Positions 1-6,967 of a stretch of 39,931 nt of DNA are shown piece after piece. Position 1 is the first letter of the stretch; every line of letters begins with the position of its first letter. Under the pieces are notes generated by a model. It did no database searches, was not told the DNA's origin, and worked only from the letters and a program-made list of their open reading frames with translations. The position numbers and the translations under genes were made by a program. The stretch is taken from NCBI RefSeq assembly GCF_004349055.1, contig NZ_SMKX01000070.1, positions 1 through 39,931 on the forward strand. The letters are read 5' to 3'. The DNA comes from Kribbella antibiotica (GTDB lineage Bacteria; Actinomycetota; Actinomycetes; Propionibacteriales; Kribbellaceae).

Positions 1-4
1 CAGT

Positions 5-38
5 GTCTCGGGGGCTCGGAGATTTGTATAAGAGACAG
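5..38 (+). other. Nextera sequencing-adapter remnant (not genomic)
   Basis: These 34 bases match the Illumina Nextera read-2 transposase adapter ending in the mosaic end TATAAGAGACAG. There are two mismatches, at positions 11 (g for T) and 24 (t for G). Bases 1-4 may be further adapter or index. Translated in frame 3 it gives MSRGLGDLYKRQ, a variant of a peptide artefact often seen at the ends of predicted proteins from untrimmed contigs. Genomic sequence therefore starts near position 39, and the left edge is a contig end. Confidence 0.95.
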
Positions 39-725
39 GCCAATAGCCATGCGTTGTTGCGGCATTTGGAGCGGGTGGGGTTTCAGCTGGCTCCTAGGCT
101 TGTCGCGACCGAGGGTGAGACCGAGACGCTGACGTACCTCGACGGCGTGGCCGGGTATCCGCCGTTGAGTGCCGATCTCAGGTCGGATGCGGTGTTGGTG
201 AGTGTGGCTCGGGCGGTACGGCGGTTGCATGACGCTACGGCGGGGTTTGAGCCGGTGGACGGGGAGTGGCGGGACCTGGAGGTTGCGGCGCCGGTGCAGG
301 TGGATTGCATCGGGCATGGGGATCTGGCGCCGTGGAATCTGGTGTTCGACGGGGCCGAGGTGGTGGGGATCATCGACTGGGACACGATCCGGCCGTCCAA
401 TAGGCGCTGGGATTTGGCGTATGCGGCGCATCAGTTCGTGCCGTTCCATCCGCCGGCTTGGTTGCAGCCGTTCGGGTGGGAGGTGGAGCCGGATCGGGCT
501 CGGCGGTTGCGGTTGTTCTGTGACGCTTATGGGCTGGGGGTTGAGCCGGCCGAGCTGGTGGACCTGATCGGGCTGCGGTTGCTGGGGCACGCGGCGAATA
601 TCGAGCAGCAGGTGAAGGCCGGGAACCCGGCGTTCGACGTGCATCGCGACGAGGATCACGCCGGCGGGTATCGGGCGGCGGTCGCCTACATCCTGGCGAA
701 CCGCGCGGCGCTGCTCGGCAACTGA
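39..725 (+). CDS. Aminoglycoside phosphotransferase (APH)-family protein, 5'-truncated
   Basis: This is the C-terminal part of a protein-kinase-like small-molecule phosphotransferase. The Brenner motif HGDLAPWNLVF and the metal-binding IIDWD motif that follows are both clear, and they define the APH/choline-kinase fold. An AYAAHQF segment and a helical C-terminus follow. The N-terminal lobe (nucleotide-binding loop and Lys) is missing because the contig begins here. The reading frame stays open through the adapter upstream, so the apparent GTG start at position 3 is an artefact. The substrate is unknown: many APH-fold proteins in actinobacteria are not resistance enzymes. The gene lies outside the biosynthetic cluster. 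Confidence 0.85.
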   Translation, partial: ANSHALLRHLERVGFQLAPRLVATEGETETLTYLDGVAGYPPLSADLRSDAVLVSVARAVRRLHDATAGFEPVDGEWRDLEVAAPVQVDCIGHGDLAPWNLVFDGAEVVGIIDWDTIRPSNRRWDLAYAAHQFVPFHPPAWLQPFGWEVEPDRARRLRLFCDAYGLGVEPAELVDLIGLRLLGHAANIEQQVKAGNPAFDVHRDEDHAGGYRAAVAYILANRAALLGN

Positions 726-737
726 GGCCGGCCTGTA

Positions 738-1286
738 CTACGGGGTGATGGTGCGGGTGTGCTTGGCGCGGAGGCGGCGCAGCTGGGCTCGGGGGAAGCC
801 ATGGGAGCCGCCGAAGTGGGCGTTGTCGAGGTACAGGTCACGGTGGAGCTCTTCGCCAGCGGCGGATTCGTAGACCTTCTCGTAGTAGTTGCCCTGGAGG
901 TAGACGTCCAGGGTCTCGAGGAGGTCGTCGACGGTTTCGAGTTTGGTCTCGTCGTCGTAGGCGGTCTGGACGGTGAAGTAGTGGGTGCTCAGCTCCAGGA
1001 CGAAGACTTCGGTGCCACCGTGCATGACGACGGCGGCGGGACGGTTGCCGTCGATCGTGAGCCGGAGGTCGCCGTCGGATTCACGGGTGATGGACGTCGG
1101 CTGGGGGAGGCGGTCGGCGTAGGCCGTGAGCTTGTCGGTGACGGCTTTGGGCAGGTCGCCAACTTCCGGGTCGTCCATGGCATCAGGGTAGTTGGCGGTG
1201 GGGTCGAAAAAAGTTTCGGTGTCTTTTGGATGCGGTCTGTGAGTGAGTGCGGGGAACCCTTCGGAATCCCGTTGAGGGTGGTCCAT
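738..1286 (-). CDS. Hypothetical protein
   Basis: This encodes about 182 residues and I do not recognise a family. It is acidic and soluble, with no signal peptide or membrane segment. The start chosen is the ATG that begins MDHPQRDSEGF; the frame is open further upstream to 1424, but that part has basic, low-complexity composition unlike the rest. The C-terminal half alternates predicted strands and helices (VVMHGGTEVFVLELSTHYF, then a DLLETLDVYLQGNYYEKVYE helix), a pattern seen in small immunity-like or regulatory proteins, but I assign no function. It is transcribed divergently from the ANL ligase at 1488 and so marks the left edge of the biosynthetic cluster. Confidence 0.6.
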   Translation of the reverse strand: MDHPQRDSEGFPALTHRPHPKDTETFFDPTANYPDAMDDPEVGDLPKAVTDKLTAYADRLPQPTSITRESDGDLRLTIDGNRPAAVVMHGGTEVFVLELSTHYFTVQTAYDDETKLETVDDLLETLDVYLQGNYYEKVYESAAGEELHRDLYLDNAHFGGSHGFPRAQLRRLRAKHTRTITP

Positions 1287-1487
1287 TTCTAACCGTCTGA
1301 GAAATTTATTGCGGTTTGTTTTTGGCGGGGTGGAGCGTTTGTTTTGAGGGGTTGCTTCGCGTGATGGGATCATTACTTCTGGTCCATAGCGCACCCGTGT
1401 GATCGTGTCGTATCGTCCAGTCATCGCCAGGCCTTGGTGGGGGTGCTGGCCTTCGAATCCTTTGTGTACAACGACTTTGGAGCTCGG
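1287..1487. other. Divergent intergenic region, left edge of the cluster
   Basis: This 201-base gap separates the minus-strand hypothetical gene from the plus-strand ANL ligase. It is clearly more AT-rich than its surroundings, especially 1290-1380. It must hold the promoter of the long plus-strand operon. A TAAATT box on the minus strand (1308-1303) is a possible -10 for the hypothetical gene. I could not find a convincing -35/-10 pair for the plus strand, nor an obvious operator. Confidence 0.4.
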
Positions 1488-2879
1488 ATGGCCATGGACG
1501 ACTCTTTTGTCGTGCCCGGGATCGAGAAGTGGGTCGACGAGGTCCTGCTGGACGGGCCCGGGACCCAGGTGTGTTTACGGCTGCCGGAAGTGATCGACCG
1601 GGCGAAACTGCGTCGATTGGTTCAGGAGCGGCAAATAGAATTGGCCCAGTCCGGTTTGCGGGCGGGTGGTGCGGCGGCTTTGCGGTTACCGCCGTCGCTG
1701 GCATTCGTGACGCATTTGCTGGCGGTGTGGCGCAGTGGTGGGCAGGCGATCCTGCTCGATCACCGGCTGACCGATTACGAGGTGCGGCGGGCGATCGAGC
1801 GGCTGGTGCCGCAGGTCGTGGTCGCACCGGCCGGGCCGGTCGTGGCGGGGCTGCGCACGTTTGTCGACGTCGAGGCGAGTATCGCCAGCTATTCAGGCCA
1901 TCCGGCCAGTACGGCGCATGCTGTCGTCCAGCTCAGTTCGGGTTCGACCGGGCCTTCCAAGGTGATCGGCCGGACCGCGGAAGACCTGGTCGAAGAGGTC
2001 AAGCGGTACACGCAGATCGACGGTGTACCGGTCGAGAACGAGCGACTGATTCTGCTGCCGTCGATGGTGCATGTGCTCGGTCTCGTCGGCGGGCTTCTGT
2101 ATGGATTGCATGCCGGTGTCGAGCTCGTTCCGCCGGCTCGCCTGACCGGTGACGCGATCCTTCAGGCGATCGCGGCCGAGCCCACACCGGCCACTGTGCT
2201 TGGGGTTCCGTTCCATATCGGCTTGCTGGCTTCGGTTCAGCAGTCGCGGTCGCTGCCGCAGTTCAAGCGGATGACGACCGGCGGCGAGCTCGTGCCGAAG
2301 GCGGTGTCGGATGCGTTCGAGCAGAAGTACGGCGTTCCGCTCGGCAACATGTATGGGATGACCGAGGTCGGTGTCATCGGCACCGACCTGTACGGACAGC
2401 ACCGGCCCGCGATCCGCCCCGCGCCCGGGATCGAGGTCCGCACGGTTGACGGCGAACTGCAGATTGCCCGCAAGGAGTCGCCCTACCTCGGGCTGTCTGA
2501 TCCGGCACGCTGGTCCGACGGCTGGTTGCGGACGCGCGACGCAGGCGTCGTAGACCCGGAGACCGGGCTGGTCAGTATCAAGGGCCGGCTGGATTCACAG
2601 GTGTCGGTCGGCGGGCTGAAGGTCGATCTGACCGAGGTCGAATACACCCTTGGCACGTTGCGGGGTGTTGAGGCCGCAGTCGTGGTGTACGACGGTTCGA
2701 TCACGGCCTACCTGCAGCTGAAGGAGCGGCGCGAGACCGTCCGCCTGGAAGCCGAGCTGTCGCAGCGACTCGCGTCGTACAAGCGGCCGAGGACGCTGCA
2801 CGTGCTCGATCAGTTGCCGCGGACAACGACGGGGAAGCTGGTCCGCGATCTCACCGTGCTGCGTAAGGCGGTGTCGTGA
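1488..2879 (+). CDS. ANL-superfamily acyl/aryl-AMP ligase (1)
   Basis: This adenylate-forming enzyme has about 463 residues. It should activate a carboxylic acid as the acyl-AMP and load it on a carrier protein or CoA. The A3 P-loop is SSGSTGPSK, A5 is YGMTEVG, A7 is WLRTRDAG, A8 is the GRLDSQVSVGGLKV hinge, and A10 is TTTGKLVRD with the catalytic Lys. The N-terminal domain is short for the superfamily. The ATG at 1488 is preceded by GGAG at 1479-1482, better than the upstream TTG at 1434. It is the first gene of the left operon and points toward two free-standing acyl carrier proteins, the likely acceptors. The acid substrate cannot be read from the sequence. Its last 70 bases overlap the antisense phosphopantetheinyl transferase gene. 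Confidence 0.9.
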   Translation: MAMDDSFVVPGIEKWVDEVLLDGPGTQVCLRLPEVIDRAKLRRLVQERQIELAQSGLRAGGAAALRLPPSLAFVTHLLAVWRSGGQAILLDHRLTDYEVRRAIERLVPQVVVAPAGPVVAGLRTFVDVEASIASYSGHPASTAHAVVQLSSGSTGPSKVIGRTAEDLVEEVKRYTQIDGVPVENERLILLPSMVHVLGLVGGLLYGLHAGVELVPPARLTGDAILQAIAAEPTPATVLGVPFHIGLLASVQQSRSLPQFKRMTTGGELVPKAVSDAFEQKYGVPLGNMYGMTEVGVIGTDLYGQHRPAIRPAPGIEVRTVDGELQIARKESPYLGLSDPARWSDGWLRTRDAGVVDPETGLVSIKGRLDSQVSVGGLKVDLTEVEYTLGTLRGVEAAVVVYDGSITAYLQLKERRETVRLEAELSQRLASYKRPRTLHVLDQLPRTTTGKLVRDLTVLRKAVS

Positions 2880-3403
2880 TGCTCGGTCAGAACGATCTCT
2901 ACCGGCGGTTCGTCGAGTGCGACAGCCAGTACGGCGCCCTCCAGCGGCAGCCGAACGACGTGGAAACCGGGGAGGGACTCGACCGGCCCGTCAATAAGGG
3001 GCATGCGTCGCCGGAGTCCGGAGTTGCGCAGGCCTTGGCCGAGCGCCTTGCCGACGGCTTCCTTCGCGGTCCACAGCTGCAGGAACGCGAGCAGGTCGCC
3101 GTCCATCCACTCCAGCTCGGCAGGGTCGAACCAGCGGCGGGCGAGCCCGCTCACGTCCCGGGGATAGACGTCCTCGACATCGATCCCAACGACGCCAGTA
3201 CGACGGGCCGCGACGGCGACGAGCGAGTGGCTGTGGCTGATGCTCACCGCCAGCCCGGCGACCTCCGGCCGGCCCAGCTCGGAATGCGTCAGCACGGGAT
3301 CGCCGATCAGCGTCCGAGCGAGCGAGAGCAAGAGGGCGTGGGCAGTGGCGCGCGAGTCGTCACCAGCCGGCGCGGTCCAGACATCAACAACGGCATCACC
3401 CAC
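2810..3403 (-). CDS. 4'-phosphopantetheinyl transferase (Sfp type)
   Basis: This enzyme converts apo carrier proteins to the holo form using CoA. The family motifs are clear: SISHSHSLVAVA, the Mg-binding GIDVEDV, and LWTAKEAVGKALGQGL. At about 197 residues it is slightly short for the Sfp class but complete. It lies on the strand opposite to its neighbours, tail-overlapping the ANL ligase and starting head-to-head with the acyl carrier protein gene at 3421. I chose the GTG at 3403 because a TACCTT box lies exactly 6 bases upstream on that strand, as expected for a leaderless transcript. An ATG at 3442 is possible but would overlap the carrier gene. Its position makes the two small carrier proteins its likely clients. 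Confidence 0.88.
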   Translation of the reverse strand: MGDAVVDVWTAPAGDDSRATAHALLLSLARTLIGDPVLTHSELGRPEVAGLAVSISHSHSLVAVAARRTGVVGIDVEDVYPRDVSGLARRWFDPAELEWMDGDLLAFLQLWTAKEAVGKALGQGLRNSGLRRRMPLIDGPVESLPGFHVVRLPLEGAVLAVALDEPPVEIVLTEHHDTALRSTVRSRTSFPVVVRGN

Positions 3404-3409
3404 AGAAAG

Positions 3410-3415
3410 AAGGTA
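3410..3415 (-). promoter_or_regulatory. Putative -10 box (TACCTT) for the PPTase gene, overlapping the ACP ribosome-binding site
   Basis: Read on the minus strand, TACCTT is followed by 6 bases and the GTG start of the phosphopantetheinyl transferase. The same bases, read on the plus strand, are part of the purine-rich AAGAAGG ribosome-binding site of the carrier protein gene at 3421. No clear -35 element is visible. Confidence 0.4.
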
Positions 3416-3420
3416 ACCCG

Positions 3421-3675
3421 ATGAAGGACGAGGTTCGCGCATTCGTCATTGCGCAGCTGGAGGACATGAACTACGACGTCGAGGGGATCGACGACGAGAC
3501 GACCCTCGGCCCGGCTGGAGTTGACCTCGAGTCGCTCGCGCTGGCCGACCTGTCGGTGCGGGTCGAGGACAAGTACGGCGTCCGCTTCTCCGACGACGAG
3601 TCCGAGCAGCTCGCACTGATGACTGTTGGTGAGTTCACCGCTGAGGTGGCCGGCCGGGTCGCGCAGCAGGTCTGA
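3421..3675 (+). CDS. Acyl carrier protein (1)
   Basis: This is an 84-residue acidic four-helix carrier protein. The phosphopantetheine attachment serine lies in GVDLESLALADL near residue 39, a variant of the usual DSL motif in which DLES replaces DS. Helix III (VRVEDKYGVRF) and the C-terminal helix follow as in type II ACPs. A good ribosome-binding site (AAGAAGG) precedes the ATG. It is followed without a gap by a second, smaller carrier protein (TGATG overlap). It should carry the growing or activated acyl group for the ligases and ketosynthases next to it. It is unlikely to be the fatty-acid housekeeping AcpP, given its cluster context and divergent motif. Confidence 0.92.
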   Translation: MKDEVRAFVIAQLEDMNYDVEGIDDETTLGPAGVDLESLALADLSVRVEDKYGVRFSDDESEQLALMTVGEFTAEVAGRVAQQV

Positions 3676-3902
3676 TGACAATCCTTCCCCCGCCCGGGAG
3701 GGCTGAAGTCATCGACTGGCTGGCCGGCCTCGGCCAGCGTCCGCCCGGTACCGAGCGGATCGACTCGATGGAGCTGGCGTGGCTGGTCCATCAGGTCGAG
3801 CAGCGGTACGGCGTGGAGTTGCCGGACGAACAGCTTGAGCGGATGACCACCATCGACGCGGCGGTCGCCGTACTGGCTGAGGTGCTGTCCAGTCATGTCT
3901 GA
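3675..3902 (+). CDS. Small acyl carrier-like protein (2)
   Basis: This 75-residue protein has a carrier-protein pattern: RIDSMELAWLVHQVEQRYGVEL, with the modifiable serine in DSMEL near residue 31. The second helix and the GVELPD loop match the preceding carrier. The N-terminal helix is short and Pro-rich (MTILPPPGRAEV), so it is a minimal ACP. The ATG overlaps the stop of the first carrier gene by one base (TGATG), implying translational coupling and near-equal expression. Paired ACPs of this kind also occur in aryl polyene type II synthases, where one accepts the starter and the other extends; that division of labour here is inference. Confidence 0.85.
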   Translation: MTILPPPGRAEVIDWLAGLGQRPPGTERIDSMELAWLVHQVEQRYGVELPDEQLERMTTIDAAVAVLAEVLSSHV

Positions 3903-4896
3903 CACCCGACCGGTCGCCGTGACCGGCCTCTCCGTCCTCACTGCACTCGGGCGTGGTCCCGAGGCGCAGCTCTCTGGCGAGCCCGTGTTCAGTGAGGTGC
4001 AGCGGTTCGACACCAGTGCACTGCGAGTCCGGTACGCCGCACTGGCCGCCGGGACCGCGAGTCTGGACGAGGAGCTGGACCTAGCGATCGCTACGGCGTG
4101 CGCGCAGGCCGGTGTGGATCGCAGTACGACGCCGCTGTTGCTGGCGATGCATGCGCCGCCGGAGTGTGACTTCGGCGCGGCCCGCATCTACACGAGCGCC
4201 TGTGTGTCCGGCAGTACGGCGCTCGCCGACGCAGCCGCGTTGATCAGCAGCGGCCGGGCGGAGCGGATCGTCGTCGCCGGTGCGTATCTCGTGGAGCCCT
4301 ACCAGTTCGCCCTGTTCGACGCTGGGCGCGCACTGGCCTACGACAACGTGATCCGGCCGTTCAGCGCGCAGCGGCGCGGCACTCTGCTCGGCGACGGCGT
4401 TGCGGCCGTAGTGCTTGAGGCCGGTACCGGTCTGGCGCAGCTGGCCGGCTGGGGTCGCGCAGGCGACGCCCACCACCCGTGCCAGCCCGCACCGGACGGC
4501 CGTGGTCTAGCTGCGGCCCTCCAGCGTGCGCTGCAACGCGCAGGGGTCTCTCCGGAGCAGGTGGGCTACGTGAACGCGAACGCGACCGGCACGATCTTCA
4601 GCGATCAGGCGGAGGCTGCAGCGCTGAGAACGGTCTTCCAGACCAGTCCGCCGGTGAGCTCCACCAAGGGCCTGCACGGGCACGCGCTGGAGGCATCCGG
4701 GGTCGTGGAGTTCGTGGTGACGGTGCAGGCGCTCCTGGAGGGGAAGCTGCCGGTCAACGCCGGGTTCCTTGAGCCCGATCCGCACTGTGACATCGATCTG
4801 ATTCTGGATGCGCCGCGCAACGTCCAGACCCACGTTGCGGTCTCGGTGAACTCGGCGTTCGGCGGCGCCAACACAGCTCTGGTGGTGACGGCGTGA
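3895..4896 (+). CDS. Shortened beta-ketoacyl synthase with Cys-Asn-His site
   Basis: This is a FabF-like condensing enzyme of 333 residues, well below the usual 400-420. The nucleophile is Cys103 in YTSACVSGSTAL. The first catalytic His of KAS I/II enzymes (VNAHGT) is replaced by Asn229 in VNANATGT, while the second His is kept as His263 in STKGLHGHALE. About 40 residues that normally separate the third core strand from the Cys are missing: LLLAMHAPPE runs almost directly into YTSAC. The C-terminal NSAFGGANTALV is normal. It overlaps both neighbours. The half-length ketosynthase-like gene that follows contains the type of segment this protein lacks, so the two may act as a pair. It may condense, transfer acyl groups or only decarboxylate; the sequence cannot decide. 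Confidence 0.85.
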   Translation: MSDTRPVAVTGLSVLTALGRGPEAQLSGEPVFSEVQRFDTSALRVRYAALAAGTASLDEELDLAIATACAQAGVDRSTTPLLLAMHAPPECDFGAARIYTSACVSGSTALADAAALISSGRAERIVVAGAYLVEPYQFALFDAGRALAYDNVIRPFSAQRRGTLLGDGVAAVVLEAGTGLAQLAGWGRAGDAHHPCQPAPDGRGLAAALQRALQRAGVSPEQVGYVNANATGTIFSDQAEAAALRTVFQTSPPVSSTKGLHGHALEASGVVEFVVTVQALLEGKLPVNAGFLEPDPHCDIDLILDAPRNVQTHVAVSVNSAFGGANTALVVTA

Positions 4897-5363
4897 TCGA
4901 GGTTCATGACTTGGTGGTGCTGGCGACCGGCAAGTGGCCGGAGCCGGGCGACGACGCGCCCGCCGGGGTGCCGGGGTTCGTCGAGTCGGCGTTCAACCCG
5001 CTCGCGGCCGCGGCGGCGGAGCGCTGCCTTGAGAGGGCCGGCGAGGTCGTCGGCCCCAATAAAACGGTCGGTGTCGTGCTGGAGACGGCGGGAGATCGCG
5101 TGAGTGCAGCAGCGGTCGAACGCTTGGTCGCTCTGGGCAAGCGAGTAGGCCCGCTGTTCTTCTTCCAGTCGGTACCGAACAGCATCGCGGGCTGGATCGC
5201 GGCGAAATGGGACCTGCGCGGCCCGGTGGTGTGTGTGACGGACGGCGGGCTGGACGAGGCCGCAGTACTGATCGGGGACGGCGATGCCGACCTGGTGCTG
5301 ATCGTGCGGGTGGAGGCGGACGAGGCGTTCGCACAGATCGTGAGTGGGGGAGAGTGCAGATGA
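4893..5363 (+). CDS. Half-length ketosynthase-like protein (Ketoacyl-synt_2-like, chain-length-factor-like)
   Basis: This 156-residue protein resembles only the N-terminal half of a ketosynthase. FNPLAAAAAERCLERAG, GVVLETAGD, FFFQSVPNSIAGWIAAKW and LRGPVVCV match the order of the core strands and dimer-interface helices. It stops soon after the nucleophile region. The position of the catalytic Cys falls in VTDGGLDEAA, so it has no nucleophile, and both catalytic His are absent. It resembles the Ketoacyl-synt_2 proteins of aryl polyene clusters. The GTG start overlaps the previous stop by four bases. It most likely forms an inactive or shaping partner of the shortened ketosynthase just upstream. 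Confidence 0.75.
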   Translation: MIEVHDLVVLATGKWPEPGDDAPAGVPGFVESAFNPLAAAAAERCLERAGEVVGPNKTVGVVLETAGDRVSAAAVERLVALGKRVGPLFFFQSVPNSIAGWIAAKWDLRGPVVCVTDGGLDEAAVLIGDGDADLVLIVRVEADEAFAQIVSGGECR

Positions 5364-6967
5364 AGCAGGCAACAGCGCGGGGATGGCGAGCGCGGCTGGC
5401 CGCGGATCCGGGGATCGGTACCGGGAACGTGTTGGCGACAGTGATTGCCCAGGGCGCCGACCTGGCGGGTCCGGGGCTGACCTTCGACACTGCAGTCGAT
5501 CACTTCCCGGCCGAGCATCCGCTGACCTTGGGTGAGCTGAACGAACGAGTCCAAGCCCGTACGGCGTGGCTGGCCGAGCGCGGGATCGGGCGGCGGGACG
5601 TCGTGGCGGTCTGGGCGACCGAGGCGCAGGATGTCGTGCTGAGCTTCCTCGCGCTGACGAGGGTCGGCGCGATTCCGGCGCTGCTGAACGGGAAGATGGC
5701 GCCGGCGATCGCCGATGAGTACATCCGGCGGCTGCGAGTGACCGCCGTACTGGCTGATGCCGCGCACAAGCCGTTGCTGCAGACCGAGGTGCTGGCCGAG
5801 CCGAAAGACCTAGGTGCTGGGGACCCGGAGAAGGCGCCCGCCGGCTATCAGCACCACCGCGACGACCCGGTGGTGATCACGCACACCAGCGGGACTACCG
5901 GCGTACCGAAGGCTGTTCTGCATACGCACACGACGTTGTATGCGGCGTTGAAGCATCTGCTGACGATGCCGCAGGCGCAGGGGACCGACCGGATTCTGAA
6001 CGCGCTGCCGATTCCGCACACGGCGACGATCCTGATGGTCAATCAGGTGCTGGGAAATCGCGCGGAGATGTTGCTGCTGTCGAGCCAGGATTCGGACGGC
6101 GTGCTTCGGCAGATCGAGCGGTGGAAGCCGCATGGGGTCTATGGCTTCGCGGTGACGTGGGCCGGACTCGCGAAGGAGGACCTGGCCTCGCGGGAGATGG
6201 GCTCCGTGCGGATGTGGTTCAACACCGGGGACTGTGCGCATGAGCCGCATATCCGGAAGCTGGTTGCGGTCGGGAGCCGCGAGACGGTGACGCGGGACGG
6301 CCGGGTGATGGTGCCGGGGTCGCATTTCATTGATGGATTGGGCTCCAGCGAGATGGGACACAACGGATTCCACATCACGCACACGGTCGAATCTGAGCAT
6401 TACGGGCGGTGTATCGGGAAGCCGTACGAGTTTGCTTCGGCGACGGTGCTGAGCTCGACGGGCGAGGAACTGCCTGCTGGTAAGGCGGGAATCCTCGGGT
6501 TCCGGTCGCCGACGGTGTCACCGGGGTATTGGAACGACTCGGTCAACACCTATCGGTTCCGACTGAACGGTTGGTTCGTGACCGGTGATCTCGTGTATCG
6601 GGACGAGGCTGGGCACTACTTCCACCTGGACCGCATCCCTGATGCGGTCGCCGGGTTCGAAGGGCCGCAGCTCTACACATCGCTGTCCGAGGAACGCATT
6701 CTCGCGGCACTTCCCGATGTTGCCGACTGCACGGTCGTGATTGTGGCGGAGGGCGGGCAGTACGCCGCTGATGTCCTGCTCGAGCTCGCCCCGGATGCCC
6801 CCGAGGTGGACCGCACGGATGCCGTCAAGGCAGCCGTCGGCGAGGAGGTCGCTGCAATCCTCCGCCGCGTGACGGTGGTGGGCGCCGACGACGTGCCCGT
6901 CACCGTCACCGGCAAAGTCCGCAAGGTTGCGCTGCGCCAAACCCTAGAGAGTGAGGCCCGCTCGTGA
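5360..6967 (+). CDS. ANL-superfamily acyl/aryl-AMP ligase (2)
   Basis: This second adenylate-forming ligase has about 535 residues. A3 is THTSGTTGVPKAVLHTH, A5 is DGLGSSEMGHN, A7 is GWFVTGDLVYRD, and A10 is VTGKVRKVALRQ with the catalytic Lys. The A8 region is unusual: HLDRIPDAVAGFEGPQLYTS replaces the common GRxDD...G pattern, so the hinge has diverged. The ATG at 5360 overlaps the previous stop (ATGA) and follows a GGGGGAGAG ribosome-binding site. It lies between two ketosynthase genes, so it probably loads a starter or extender acid on one of the carriers. The substrate is unknown; the Hpg pathway encoded nearby makes hydroxyaryl acids plausible candidates. Confidence 0.88.
   Translation: MKQATARGWRARLAADPGIGTGNVLATVIAQGADLAGPGLTFDTAVDHFPAEHPLTLGELNERVQARTAWLAERGIGRRDVVAVWATEAQDVVLSFLALTRVGAIPALLNGKMAPAIADEYIRRLRVTAVLADAAHKPLLQTEVLAEPKDLGAGDPEKAPAGYQHHRDDPVVITHTSGTTGVPKAVLHTHTTLYAALKHLLTMPQAQGTDRILNALPIPHTATILMVNQVLGNRAEMLLLSSQDSDGVLRQIERWKPHGVYGFAVTWAGLAKEDLASREMGSVRMWFNTGDCAHEPHIRKLVAVGSRETVTRDGRVMVPGSHFIDGLGSSEMGHNGFHITHTVESEHYGRCIGKPYEFASATVLSSTGEELPAGKAGILGFRSPTVSPGYWNDSVNTYRFRLNGWFVTGDLVYRDEAGHYFHLDRIPDAVAGFEGPQLYTSLSEERILAALPDVADCTVVIVAEGGQYAADVLLELAPDAPEVDRTDAVKAAVGEEVAAILRRVTVVGADDVPVTVTGKVRKVALRQTLESEARS

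Noticed and set aside
3..38. Apparent GTG start and first 12 residues of the phosphotransferase
   Set aside because: The bases match a Nextera adapter, so the start is a library artefact.
39..725. Antibiotic self-resistance gene of the cluster
   Set aside because: The APH fold is used for many substrates, the gene is truncated here, and an unrelated gene plus a divergent promoter separate it from the cluster.
2876..3424. Plus-strand open frame of 182 codons opposite the PPTase
   Set aside because: It is antisense to a gene with clear PPTase motifs, has no ribosome-binding site and no recognisable domain.
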